In this document: positions 23,041 through 30,550 of the stretch, in pieces
Layout: every line of letters begins with the position of its first letter
Numbering within the stretch: position 1 is the first letter of the stretch
Origin: Lachnospiraceae bacterium Zagget2
GTDB taxonomy: Bacteria > Bacillota > Clostridia > Lachnospirales > Lachnospiraceae
Assembly (NCBI GenBank): GCA_001941045.1
Contig: MSHD01000024.1
Span: 1-34,633, forward strand
DNA length: 34,633 bases
Direction: 5' to 3'
Notes under the pieces: model-generated
Told to the model about the DNA's origin: nothing
What the model saw: only the letters and a program-made list of their open reading frames with translations
The model's database searches: none
Made by a program: the position numbers and the translations under genes

Positions 23041-23874
23041 TTATAAACTTCTGCCCACCCGCTCGATAAACACGTCTTCGAGGGTTGTATCGCGCATCGC
23101 GCATTGTCCGTCGAGTTCGGAAAGACAGGCGATGGCTTCCTTCCGATCATGAAAATAGCGGCTGCAGAGTCTGTCCGGGAGCTGCTGGTCGACCGCCCAG
23201 GCTCCGAGATCTTCGATAAATCCTGCGGGCGTATTGACTTCGGTCAGTTTTCCCCCGTTCATCAGTGCTACTCGGCCGCACAGCGACTGCGCCTCTTCGA
23301 TGTAGTGCGTGGTCAGAAGGATGGTCAGTCCCTGTTCGTTCAGCTGGCGCAGCAGGTTCCACATCTGTCTGCGCGAAATCGCGTCCATGCCGGCGGTCGG
23401 CTCGTCCAGCAGCAGAATCTGCGGGTCGGTCAGCAGCGCGCGGCAGACCATCAGCTTGCGTTTCATGCCGCCGGAGAGCTGGCGGATCGTCTTTCGCCGG
23501 TGGCTTGTGAGATCGGCAAACTCGAAAAGTTCCTCGGTCTTCGCGCGGATCTGGCGAACCGGCATATAGTAGAGCCGCCCCTGATATTCCATGATCTCAT
23601 CCATGTCCATGTCCTGGCGCATGGAGTATTCCTGCGTGATGACGCTGACCTTTCGCTTCAGATCCTGGCGCTGTCGGGTGAGGCGCTCGCCGTCGATGAG
23701 AATCTGTCCGCTGCTCGGCAGGAGCAGGGTGGACAGCATGCCGATCGTCGTCGTCTTTCCGGCGCCGTTCGGCCCGAGCAGGCCAAAAAATTCACCGCTC
23801 TCGATTCGGAGATTTAAAGAATCGACCGCGGTGAAATTCTCAAATTTTTTTGTCAGGTTCTGAAGTTCGATCAT
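23041..23874 (-). CDS. ABC-2 type transporter ATP-binding protein
   Basis: This is a 277-residue single ABC ATPase: Walker A GPNGAGKTTT (about 34-43), Q-loop SVITQEYSMRQ, signature LSGGMKRKL, Walker B ILLLDEPTAGMD and H-loop TTHY. It is of the DrrA/CcmA type that energises ABC-2 exporters. Expression is from its own promoter just upstream, so it is a separate unit from the sulfate operon that ends 88 bases before. Confidence 0.92.
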   Translation of the reverse strand: MIELQNLTKKFENFTAVDSLNLRIESGEFFGLLGPNGAGKTTTIGMLSTLLLPSSGQILIDGERLTRQRQDLKRKVSVITQEYSMRQDMDMDEIMEYQGRLYYMPVRQIRAKTEELFEFADLTSHRRKTIRQLSGGMKRKLMVCRALLTDPQILLLDEPTAGMDAISRRQMWNLLRQLNEQGLTILLTTHYIEEAQSLCGRVALMNGGKLTEVNTPAGFIEDLGAWAVDQQLPDRLCSRYFHDRKEAIACLSELDGQCAMRDTTLEDVFIERVGRSL

Positions 23875-23909
23875 ATGGTATCACGGGCTCCTTCTGATGT
23901 ATAGGGACT

Positions 23910-23938
23910 ATTATAAAGCCCATGATAAAAATTTTCAA
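23910..23938 (-). promoter_or_regulatory. Promoter of the ABC-2 exporter operon
   Basis: On the minus strand TTGAAA (23933-23938) and consensus TATAAT (23910-23915) are 17 bases apart, about 36 bases before the ATPase start. Confidence 0.75.
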
Positions 23939-23961
23939 CAAGAAAGTCCCCGGACAGCGGC

Positions 23962-25029
23962 TTACAGTGATTCGACGTCCACACCTTCCAGCCGCCTGTT
24001 CTCATAGATACGCGTATTCTCCCCGTCCAGAATGTAGGCGCGGTAGATGAGAACGCACATCGGATTGCCAACGTGCACCGGGCGGCGTTCGAGCGAGCGG
24101 TTGGTCGTGAGCTGTATGCCGTTCACGTCGAGCGTCAGCTCGAGGTAGCTGCCACGGAAGGCGATGTTGGTAATCACACCGGATTCCGTATCCGCGATCA
24201 GGCTCTTAAATTTCTCATTGTCGCTCTTGAAGGCCTCGACGAACTCGGGGCGAACGACGGCCTGGCGGCCGGCCGGGACATCCTCAAAGCCCTTCAGTCC
24301 TCTGAAGTCGGAGAGCACCGCGGAACTGCCGATGAACTGCGCGACGAAGGAGGTCTTCGGGTTCTTGTAGATGTCGATCGGGGCACCGGCCTGCTCGAGA
24401 CGTCCCTCATTGATAACGAGGATCTCGTCGGCGACCTCCACGGCCTCGTCCTGATCGTGCGTCACAAAGATGCTCGTGATGCCGACCTGGGAAATCATAT
24501 TTTTAAGCCAGAGACGCAGCTCCTTGCGCACTTTTGCGTCGATGGCCGCGAAGGGCTCGTCGAGCAGCAGCAGGCTGGGCTCCGGTGCGAGCGCACGCGC
24601 GAAGGCCACCCTCTGACGCTGTCCGCCGGAGAGCTGGTTCGGATAGCGCCTCTCGAGGCCGTCGAGTCCGACCAGGTGGACGAGCTCCATGACGCGCGCG
24701 TCGATCTCCTCTTTCTTTCGCTTCTGTACGCGCAGCCCGAAGGCAATATTTTCATAGACTGTCATGTAGCGGAACAGCGCGTAGTTCTGGAAGACAAAGC
24801 CGATGCCGCGCTCCCCGGCGGGGACATCGTTGACGACTTTTCCATCTATCAGCACGTCGCCGGAGTCCTGCTGTTCAAGCCCGGCGATGATGCGCAGCAG
24901 CGTCGTTTTGCCGCTGCCGCTCGGTCCTAAGAGCGCCGCCATGCGGCCTTCCTCGACGCCGAGGCTCACGTCCTTCGCCGCCTCGTAATCCTCGAATTTT
25001 TTTGTGATATGGTTTAACTGTACGTACAT
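23962..25029 (-). CDS. cysA: Sulfate ABC importer ATP-binding protein
   Basis: This is a 355-residue ATPase: Walker A GPSGSGKTT, Q-loop VFQNYALFRYMTVYENIAFG, LSGGQRQRVAFARALA, LLLLDEPFAAID, H-loop VTHDQDEA. A C-terminal TOBE-like regulatory part (about 235-355) follows, with AVVRPEFVEAF and ITNIAFRGSYLELTLDVNG. The start at 25029 overlaps the permease stop by one base (TAATG), which implies coupling. It is the last gene of the sulfate operon. Confidence 0.93.
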   Translation of the reverse strand: MYVQLNHITKKFEDYEAAKDVSLGVEEGRMAALLGPSGSGKTTLLRIIAGLEQQDSGDVLIDGKVVNDVPAGERGIGFVFQNYALFRYMTVYENIAFGLRVQKRKKEEIDARVMELVHLVGLDGLERRYPNQLSGGQRQRVAFARALAPEPSLLLLDEPFAAIDAKVRKELRLWLKNMISQVGITSIFVTHDQDEAVEVADEILVINEGRLEQAGAPIDIYKNPKTSFVAQFIGSSAVLSDFRGLKGFEDVPAGRQAVVRPEFVEAFKSDNEKFKSLIADTESGVITNIAFRGSYLELTLDVNGIQLTTNRSLERRPVHVGNPMCVLIYRAYILDGENTRIYENRRLEGVDVESL

Positions 25030-25874
25030 TATGCTTCCTCCGTCCGTTTCGCACGGTATTCTACGACCTGTTTTATCAGTAAGATGGCGACGGCGATGAT
25101 CACGAGCAGCGACGACACGGCGAAGGCCTGTGTGATCGAGTCCGCGCCTCCCGCCATGTAGAGCGCGTCGACCTCGAGCGTCAGCGTGAAGGTCTGTCCG
25201 CGCGTCTTGGAAACGGCATAGACCGCGCCAAATTCCCCGATGGCCCGTGCGGCGCAGAGAATGATTCCGTAGAGCAGCGTCCACCTAATATGAGGGAAGG
25301 TGACTTTGCGGAAGATTGTGAATCCCTTCGCTCCCATCATCGCGGCGGCCTCCTCCTCGGCGTTTCCCTGCGCCTGCATGACCGGGATCAGTTCGCGCGA
25401 TATAAAGGGAAAGGTGACAAAAATTGTCGCCAGCACGACGCCGGGTACTGAGAAGACAAGCGCAATGTCCGTGCCGAAGGTACTGTTGATCCAGTCAATG
25501 AAGGGCGTCGCCCAGCCCATCCGTCCGAAGGTCATGATGAAGGCCAGACCCGCGATAACCGGGGAGATCGAGAAGGGAATATCGATCAGGGTCGAGAGCA
25601 CCTGCCGCCCGCGAAATTCAAATTTTGTGATCAGCCAGGCCGCGCAGAGGCCAAAAAACGTGTTGACGAGAACCGCGATCGAGGCGGCGATCAGCGTCAC
25701 GCGCAGGGCGGACAGGGTATTGGGGGCGGTGATTGCTTTGACGTAGAGCGCAAGGCCGTCCTTCAGCGAGCGGTAGAGCACGATGACGAGCGGCAGCACC
25801 AGCATGACGACGAAGAAGACGACGCTGATCCCGATCAGCAGAGTGGGAACAATGGATTTTTTCTGATTTTTCAT
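25029..25874 (-). CDS. cysW: Sulfate ABC importer permease CysW
   Basis: This is a 281-residue membrane protein with six segments. The EAA loop that docks to the ATPase is EEEAAAMMGAKGFTIFRKVT. Features of CysW include LIDIPFSISPVIAGLAFIM and CAARAIGEFGAVYAVS. AGGAGGAC lies before the ATG at 25872-25874. It forms a heterodimer with the permease encoded 16 bases upstream. Confidence 0.9.
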   Translation of the reverse strand: MKNQKKSIVPTLLIGISVVFFVVMLVLPLVIVLYRSLKDGLALYVKAITAPNTLSALRVTLIAASIAVLVNTFFGLCAAWLITKFEFRGRQVLSTLIDIPFSISPVIAGLAFIMTFGRMGWATPFIDWINSTFGTDIALVFSVPGVVLATIFVTFPFISRELIPVMQAQGNAEEEAAAMMGAKGFTIFRKVTFPHIRWTLLYGIILCAARAIGEFGAVYAVSKTRGQTFTLTLEVDALYMAGGADSITQAFAVSSLLVIIAVAILLIKQVVEYRAKRTEEA

Positions 25875-25890
25875 AAGCGTCCTCCTTATC

Positions 25891-26739
25891 TTAAGATGCC
25901 CTGCGGCCAGCGGCCAGCTGCACCATATTGATGAAGAAGAGCAGCAGGAACGAGATGATCAGCAGGACGAGCGCGATTGCCGCCGCGCCCTCGTAGTCTG
26001 CGCTGCCGGAATTCAGTTTCTGCATGATGACGTAGGAGACGACCTGCGTCCCGTTTTTCTCGCTGTTGCCGGAGATATAGATCACACTGCCGTATTCGCC
26101 GATGCCGCGTGCGAGCGCCAGACCGAAGCCGGTCAGCAGCGCGGGCGTCAGCTCCGGCAGGATCACGCGCCGGAAGGTATAGGAGCGGCTTGCGCCCAGC
26201 ATCGCGGAGGATTCCTCCAGAGAGGGAGGCAGCTTCTCAATCACGGGCTGCAGCGCGCGCACGACGAAGGGAATGCCGATGAAGACGAGCGCGATCGTGA
26301 GGCCGATCTTCGTGTAGGAGATCGAGATGTCGTATTTCGCGAAGAACTGTCCGATCAGACCCTTGTCGGAATACATTTTTGAGAGCGTAATGCCGGCGAC
26401 AGCGGTCGGCAGCGCGAAGGGAAGCTCGATCATCGCGTCCATCAGCCGTTCCCCGGGGAAATCGTAGCGCACGAGTACCCAGGCCAGGATGAGCCCGAAG
26501 ACACTGTTGATGAGCGCGGCGATGAGTGCGCAGGAAATGCTGGTGCGGAACGCGCGCACGACGTTCTGCCGGGTGATCAGCTCTATAAACTCGCTGAAGC
26601 TCAGGCGAAACGAGTAGGTCAGGATCGAGGCCAGCGGAATCAGGATGAGGAGCGAGAGCATCGTGATGGTGACGCCCATGGTGAGCCCCCGCCCCGGGAT
26701 GACGCTTCTCTGCTTTCTCTTAGTATGCGTAGATTTCAT
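25891..26739 (-). CDS. cysT: Sulfate ABC importer permease CysT
   Basis: This is a 282-residue membrane permease. The EAA loop is LEESSAMLGASRSYTFRRVI; MIELPFALPTAVAGITLSK and LARGIGEYGSVIYISGN are typical of CysT/CysU. I chose the ATG at 26739, which has GGAG 9 bases upstream and overlaps the end of the binding-protein gene by 20 bases. The longer open frame upstream is Arg/Ser-rich and antisense-like, so it is not protein of this family. Confidence 0.9.
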   Translation of the reverse strand: MKSTHTKRKQRSVIPGRGLTMGVTITMLSLLILIPLASILTYSFRLSFSEFIELITRQNVVRAFRTSISCALIAALINSVFGLILAWVLVRYDFPGERLMDAMIELPFALPTAVAGITLSKMYSDKGLIGQFFAKYDISISYTKIGLTIALVFIGIPFVVRALQPVIEKLPPSLEESSAMLGASRSYTFRRVILPELTPALLTGFGLALARGIGEYGSVIYISGNSEKNGTQVVSYVIMQKLNSGSADYEGAAAIALVLLIISFLLLFFINMVQLAAGRRAS

Positions 26740-27748
26740 CGAAAATCGCTCCGTCCTGGAAATAGTCTTCGTATGCCTGGTCCCATCCGCCGAAATCGTC
26801 GATTGTGCAGAGCTCAACGGAGAGATCAAAGGTGTCGGAGAAGGTGCTGAGAATCTCCTCATTGCCCGGGCGGTAGAAATTTTCGCCCGCCAGCCGCTGC
26901 GCCTCGTCGCTGTAGAGATAAGCAAGATAGGCCTCCGCGATCTCATGCGTGCCGTTCTCTTCGACATTCTCATCGACGATGGCGACGGAAGGCTCCGCCT
27001 TGATGCTGATGCTCGGCGTAATCATCTCGAATTCGCCCGGGTACTCCTCGAGTGCGAGCAGCGCCTCATTCTCCCAGGCGATCAGCACGTCGCCCTGCCC
27101 GTTCTCGACGAAGGTCGTGGTCGCGCCGCGCGCGCCGGAATCCATGACGAGCACATTGTTGTAGAGCGCCGAGACGAAAGCCTTGATCTCATCGACGTCG
27201 CCGTCATAGGTGAGATCGGCGTAGTACCAGGCCGCGAGGAAGTTCCAGCAGGCGCCGCCCGAGGACTTCGGGTCGGGCGTGATCACGTCAACGCCCTCCT
27301 TGATAAGATCGTCCCAGTCCTGAATGTCCTTCTCATTTCCGGCGCGAACCAGGAAGGTGATCGTGGAGGTGTAGGGGGAGCTGTTGCCGTCGAACTCATC
27401 GATCCAGCCCTCGTCGATCAGCCCTTCCTCCTCGATCAGCGTGATATCATGTGCGAGCGCAAGCGTCACAACATCCGCGTCGCTGCCCTCGATGACGGAG
27501 CGCGCCTGCGAGCCGGAGCCGCCATGCGACTGCACGACCTCAACGTCCACGCCAGTTTCTTCCTTATAGTATTCCACGAAAAGCTCATTGTACGCCTCGT
27601 AGAATTCTCGCGTGGGGTCGTAGGATACGTTGGTGATTGTGATCACATCGGAGCTCTCGTCCTCCGAGGCAGAAGAGCTGCCGCCGCAGGCGGCGAGGGA
27701 AGCAGTAAGAAGCATCACGGTGATCGCGAGTACAGATTTCTTTTTCAT
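26720..27748 (-). CDS. sbp: Sulfate-binding lipoprotein
   Basis: This is a 342-residue lipoprotein (signal peptide, LAAC lipobox with Cys21, Ser/Glu linker). The mature part follows the Sbp/CysP pattern: ITNVSYDPTREFYEAYNELF, VVQSHGGSGSQARSVIEGSD (sulfate-contacting loop), VVTLALAHDI and SGGACWNFLAAW. In the last motif a Cys stands where enteric Sbp has Arg (SGGARWNYLAAW). It captures sulfate or thiosulfate at the cell surface. GGAGG lies 9 bases before the ATG. It is the first gene of the operon and is divergent from a LacI-type regulator. Confidence 0.92.
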   Translation of the reverse strand: MKKKSVLAITVMLLTASLAACGGSSSASEDESSDVITITNVSYDPTREFYEAYNELFVEYYKEETGVDVEVVQSHGGSGSQARSVIEGSDADVVTLALAHDITLIEEEGLIDEGWIDEFDGNSSPYTSTITFLVRAGNEKDIQDWDDLIKEGVDVITPDPKSSGGACWNFLAAWYYADLTYDGDVDEIKAFVSALYNNVLVMDSGARGATTTFVENGQGDVLIAWENEALLALEEYPGEFEMITPSISIKAEPSVAIVDENVEENGTHEIAEAYLAYLYSDEAQRLAGENFYRPGNEEILSTFSDTFDLSVELCTIDDFGGWDQAYEDYFQDGAIFDEIYAY

Positions 27749-27764
27749 GGTAAAAACCTCCGTT

Positions 27765-27780
27765 AAGCAAACGTTTGCTT
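27765..27780. promoter_or_regulatory. LacI/PurR/CcpA-like palindrome in the sulfate operon leader
   Basis: AAGCAAACGTTTGCTT is a perfect 16-bp palindrome with the central CG typical of LacI-family sites. It lies only 16 bases upstream of the sbp start, between its promoter region and ribosome site, and 6 bases before the -35 of the divergent regulator. It also matches a catabolite-response element with one mismatch, so CcpA is an alternative binder. Confidence 0.7.
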
Positions 27781-27786
27781 TAAAAA

Positions 27787-27815
27787 TTGACTGTAAACCA
27801 GATATATGATATGCT
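27787..27815 (+). promoter_or_regulatory. Promoter of the LacI-type regulator at 27892
   Basis: TTGACT (27787-27792) and TATGCT (27810-27815) are 17 bases apart. For the sulfate operon on the other strand, TTGTAT near 27842 followed after 16 bases by TAAAAT is the best but weaker candidate. Confidence 0.65.
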
Positions 27816-27852
27816 ATTTTATAGATAATATCGAAAAATACAAGGGGTATTT

Positions 27853-27868
27853 ACACAAACGTTTTCTT
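27853..27868. promoter_or_regulatory. Second LacI-type operator before the regulator gene
   Basis: ACACAAACGTTTTCTT shares the AAACGTTT core of the palindrome at 27765-27780 but is imperfect. It lies about 30 bases downstream of the regulator's transcription start. The two centres are 88 bases apart, so looping or independent autorepression is possible. Confidence 0.55.
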
Positions 27869-27891
27869 TTTGCGCTTAAAGGGGTAGAACT

Positions 27892-28905
27892 ATGTCACTG
27901 AAAAAAATTGCGGAGATGGCGGGGGTATCCGCCTCCACGGTATCAAGGGTCCTGAACAATGCCTCGCCGGCCTGCGCGTCGCGCGAGACGCAGGATCGGA
28001 TCTGGGAAGCGGCGCGTTCGATCGGTTATGTGCCGAACGAGACGGCCCGGAAACTGAAAAAGGCGTCGGAAGCGCCGGCTGAGACGCGATCCGTTACGAT
28101 CGTCATGGCGCGTGTCGCCTCTCTGGAGGCGGATCCATTTTTTTATGAGCTGTTTCGCAGCCTCGAGGTTGAGCTGATGAAGCAGAGCATGGTGATCCGG
28201 CAGACACTTTATGCGGAAGAGTCGCTGGCGGAGAATCCGATGGAATCCGATGGATTTATTATTCTGGGGCGCTGTTCCAGACGGCTCCTTGCACATATCA
28301 GCGCGTGCAGCCGTAATATTGTCGGCATCTGGCGCAACCCGATGGATTTCCATGTTGACGAGGTTGTCTGTGATGGAGAGAAAGCCGCGGAACTCGCGAT
28401 GAACCATCTGCTTTCGCTCGGCCACCGGCGGATCGCCTATATCGGCGACTGTTCCTACGAGAGCCGTTACGTCGGCTACTGTAATACGCTGTTTCGCAAT
28501 CATATCTCGATGGATTACAGTCTGATCCGGCCGACGGATCAGACGCGGGAGCAGGCGGAACCCGCGTTTCGGGAGCTCCTTGAACAGAAGGTTTCGGGAA
28601 AGGCTGATTTCTCAGCAGTGTTTTGCGCGAATGATGCGACGGCAGTGCGGGTGCTGGAAATTCTTGCGCAGCAGAAGAAAAAGCTGCGCGAGGCAATTTC
28701 CGTCATTTCGATCGATGACATTGAAGAGGCGCAGAACACAAAACCTTATCTCACCACGATCCACATTCCACGCGATGAGATGGCACATATGGCGGTGAAT
28801 CTTCTGCTCGACCGTACCTCGCGGGGGCATAAAGAGCCGGTGCGGATCGAATTTCCCTGCAGAATTGTGCAGCGGGAGAGCTGCTATCGCTGCGTGACGA
28901 CTTGA
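27892..28905 (+). CDS. LacI-family transcriptional regulator divergent from the sulfate operon
   Basis: This is a 337-residue regulator. The N-terminal helix-turn-helix is MSLKKIAEMAGVSASTVSRV, with hinge IGYVPNETARKLKK. The effector domain (about 70-335) carries GHRRIAYIGDCSYESRYVGY, FCANDATAVRVLEIL and VISIDDIEEAQNTKPYLTTI, close to the GalR/EbgR-like subgroup. Its own promoter region holds two CG-centred palindromes, so autoregulation is likely. Gene order suggests it may also act on the sulfate operon or on the amidohydrolase gene downstream. The effector is unknown, probably a sugar or nucleobase by family. Confidence 0.9.
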   Translation: MSLKKIAEMAGVSASTVSRVLNNASPACASRETQDRIWEAARSIGYVPNETARKLKKASEAPAETRSVTIVMARVASLEADPFFYELFRSLEVELMKQSMVIRQTLYAEESLAENPMESDGFIILGRCSRRLLAHISACSRNIVGIWRNPMDFHVDEVVCDGEKAAELAMNHLLSLGHRRIAYIGDCSYESRYVGYCNTLFRNHISMDYSLIRPTDQTREQAEPAFRELLEQKVSGKADFSAVFCANDATAVRVLEILAQQKKKLREAISVISIDDIEEAQNTKPYLTTIHIPRDEMAHMAVNLLLDRTSRGHKEPVRIEFPCRIVQRESCYRCVTT

Positions 28906-28930
28906 TTTTCTGCATTGCGGGGGCTAAGAT
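28902..28930 (+). promoter_or_regulatory. Promoter of the amidohydrolase gene
   Basis: TTGATT (28902-28907) overlaps the stop codon of the LacI-type gene, and TAAGAT (28925-28930) follows after 17 bases. The hydrolase therefore has its own promoter. Confidence 0.6.
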
Positions 28931-28954
28931 AGGATGCGGGTGGAGGAGAAGTTT

Positions 28955-29809
28955 ATGTTCGGAGAATGCCATGCCCATATCATTATGGACGGAGTCAATT
29001 ATAAAGCGGCGGTTGCCCTGCATGAAACGAAGGTCTGTGAGGAAGCGGTTCGCCGTAATCTGGAAGCGTACCGGGCCGCGGGCATTACCTTTGTCCGCGA
29101 CGGCGGCGATGCGAGGAATGTATCGAAGCTTGCCAGAGAGCTGGCGCCGGAATATGGGATCGATTACCGGACGCCGTTTTTTGCGATTCATAAAAGACAT
29201 CATTACGGCGGCATCGTGGGGCTGCCCTTCGATGACTGGACGGAGTATGAAGCACTGGTGAAGCGCGCGAAGGCGGAGGGCGCGGATTTTATCAAGATCA
29301 TGGTCAGCGGCATCCTGGATTTTTCCCGTGCGGGAGTCCTGACGGAAGAAGGCCTCGACAGAGAATCAATCCGGAGGATGATAGACGCGGCACATGACGC
29401 GGGAATGGCTGTCATGGCACACTGCAACGGCGACCGAACCTGCTATGATACATTGGAGGCGGGCGTGGACAGCCTGGAACATGGATTTTTCATGAGGGAT
29501 GAGACGCTCGCACTGCTCTCGGAGAAGAGGACGGCCTGGCTGCCGACCTTCGCACCGGTGACCGGCCTTCTCGGACATGATCGCTTTCCGGAGGCGGAAG
29601 TGCGGAAAAATATTGCCATGCAGACGGAACGGGTGGCGAAGGCGGCTGCGTTGGGCGCGCGCATCGGCCTTGGCAGCGATGCCGGAGCATGGATGGTGCC
29701 GCACGGGCAGGGAACTGTGGATGAATATCACGCATTGCAGAAGGCAGGTGTCTCCGACCGACTCATCCGGGATACGGAGGAACAGATCCGGAAAACCTTC
29801 CGCCGGTAA
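28955..29809 (+). CDS. Metal-dependent amidohydrolase family protein
   Basis: This 284-residue protein belongs to the imidazolonepropionase-like amidohydrolase superfamily. The metal ligands are visible in order: His6 and His8 (ECHAH), Lys114 (FIKIMVSG, possibly carboxylated), His156 (AHCNG), His176 (LEHGFF) and Asp242 (GSDAG). It lacks the N-terminal beta-sandwich of many members, starting directly at the HxH strand. GGAGGAG lies 6 bases before the ATG at 28955; an ATG 7 codons earlier has no site. The substrate cannot be assigned: cyclic amide, dipeptide or ester hydrolysis are all possible. Confidence 0.88.
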   Translation: MFGECHAHIIMDGVNYKAAVALHETKVCEEAVRRNLEAYRAAGITFVRDGGDARNVSKLARELAPEYGIDYRTPFFAIHKRHHYGGIVGLPFDDWTEYEALVKRAKAEGADFIKIMVSGILDFSRAGVLTEEGLDRESIRRMIDAAHDAGMAVMAHCNGDRTCYDTLEAGVDSLEHGFFMRDETLALLSEKRTAWLPTFAPVTGLLGHDRFPEAEVRKNIAMQTERVAKAAALGARIGLGSDAGAWMVPHGQGTVDEYHALQKAGVSDRLIRDTEEQIRKTFRR

Positions 29810-29813
29810 ACGA

Positions 29814-30449
29814 TCAGCGATCGGAAAACAGCGGGATCAGATCGGCAAATGTATCAATAATATAGTCCGCACGCTGCGCTTCCCCATATCCATAGGAAGC
29901 AAAACAGAATGCGGCGCCGGCCTCTTCTGCTGCGCTGCGATCCGCGTCGATATCGCCGACATAGACCGGCTTTTCCAGCTGGTAGCGTTCTATAATCTGG
30001 CGGATATTCGGCCCTTTGACAAGTCCGGTGTCCGCCGGACAAAGGTGATCCTTTATGAAGGGCGTAAGCCTGGATTTTTTCAGAAATGTTTCAATATACC
30101 CGGCCTGGCAGTTGCTGACGATGAACAGCGGAATCTGTCCTGCAAGCATCGGAATGGTATCGGCCACGCCGGGATAGAGCATGTCGAGCTGCGTTTCCTG
30201 CAGGCGTTTTCCCTGATACTTCATACACTCTTCAATCAACGCATAGCGATCATCCGGCACGAGATCCGGGAAAACCGCGTCGGCAATCGCCGGTATGGGC
30301 CGCCCGAACAGACCGCGCAGCTGCCCGGCAGTAACGTGCGGCGAGGTCATTCCCCGGGCCGCGATCGCGTCATTATACCCATCGGCCGCCGCGGGCGTCG
30401 CGTCCCAGAGCGTACCGTCCACGTCCAGAATAATGCCGTCAGTCTTCAT
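29814..30449 (-). CDS. HAD-family hydrolase, phosphoglycolate-phosphatase-like
   Basis: This is a 211-residue HAD phosphatase. Motif I DVDGTLWD (Asp9, Asp11) is at the N-terminus; motif II is in LFIVSNCQAG, the conserved Lys in GLVKGPN, and motif IV is VYVGDIDADRSAAEEAG. A helical cap of the Gph/PgmB type occupies about 15-85. Likely substrates are small phosphates such as phosphoglycolate or sugar phosphates, not settled by sequence. It is convergent with the amidohydrolase gene, separated by 4 bases. Confidence 0.9.
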   Translation of the reverse strand: MKTDGIILDVDGTLWDATPAAADGYNDAIAARGMTSPHVTAGQLRGLFGRPIPAIADAVFPDLVPDDRYALIEECMKYQGKRLQETQLDMLYPGVADTIPMLAGQIPLFIVSNCQAGYIETFLKKSRLTPFIKDHLCPADTGLVKGPNIRQIIERYQLEKPVYVGDIDADRSAAEEAGAAFCFASYGYGEAQRADYIIDTFADLIPLFSDR

Positions 30450-30480
30450 AACCGTACTCCCTTCTGTCTATGTGTTAATC

Positions 30481-30509
30481 ATTCTACAAAAAACGTTGAG
30501 GAAAATCAA
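30481..30509 (-). promoter_or_regulatory. Promoter of the HAD hydrolase gene
   Basis: On the minus strand TTGATT (30504-30509) and TAGAAT (30481-30486) are 17 bases apart, about 31 bases before the start codon. Confidence 0.6.
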
Positions 30510-30525
30510 GTAGCTGTGGTATACT
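30496..30525 (+). promoter_or_regulatory. Promoter of the mutY-glf-glycosyltransferase operon
   Basis: TTGAGG (30496-30501) and TATACT (30520-30525) are 18 bases apart. It overlaps the opposite promoter of the HAD gene, so the two cannot be occupied together. Confidence 0.6.
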
Positions 30526-30550
30526 GAACTCTGGAGCAGGAGATGGACGA

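Noticed and set aside
24073-24930. Long plus-strand open frame opposite cysA
   Set aside because: It is a shadow of the ATPase gene with no ribosome site or motifs. The plus-strand frame at 26645-27766 opposite sbp is rejected for the same reason.
26720-27748. Molybdate or tungstate importer instead of sulfate
   Set aside because: The SHGGSGSQARSV motif and two separate permeases of CysT and CysW type point to sulfate/thiosulfate, despite molybdenum cofactor genes in the window.
29577-30527. 316-residue plus-strand frame spanning the amidohydrolase end and the HAD gene
   Set aside because: It is out of frame with the amidohydrolase, Arg-rich, and antisense to a clear HAD phosphatase.
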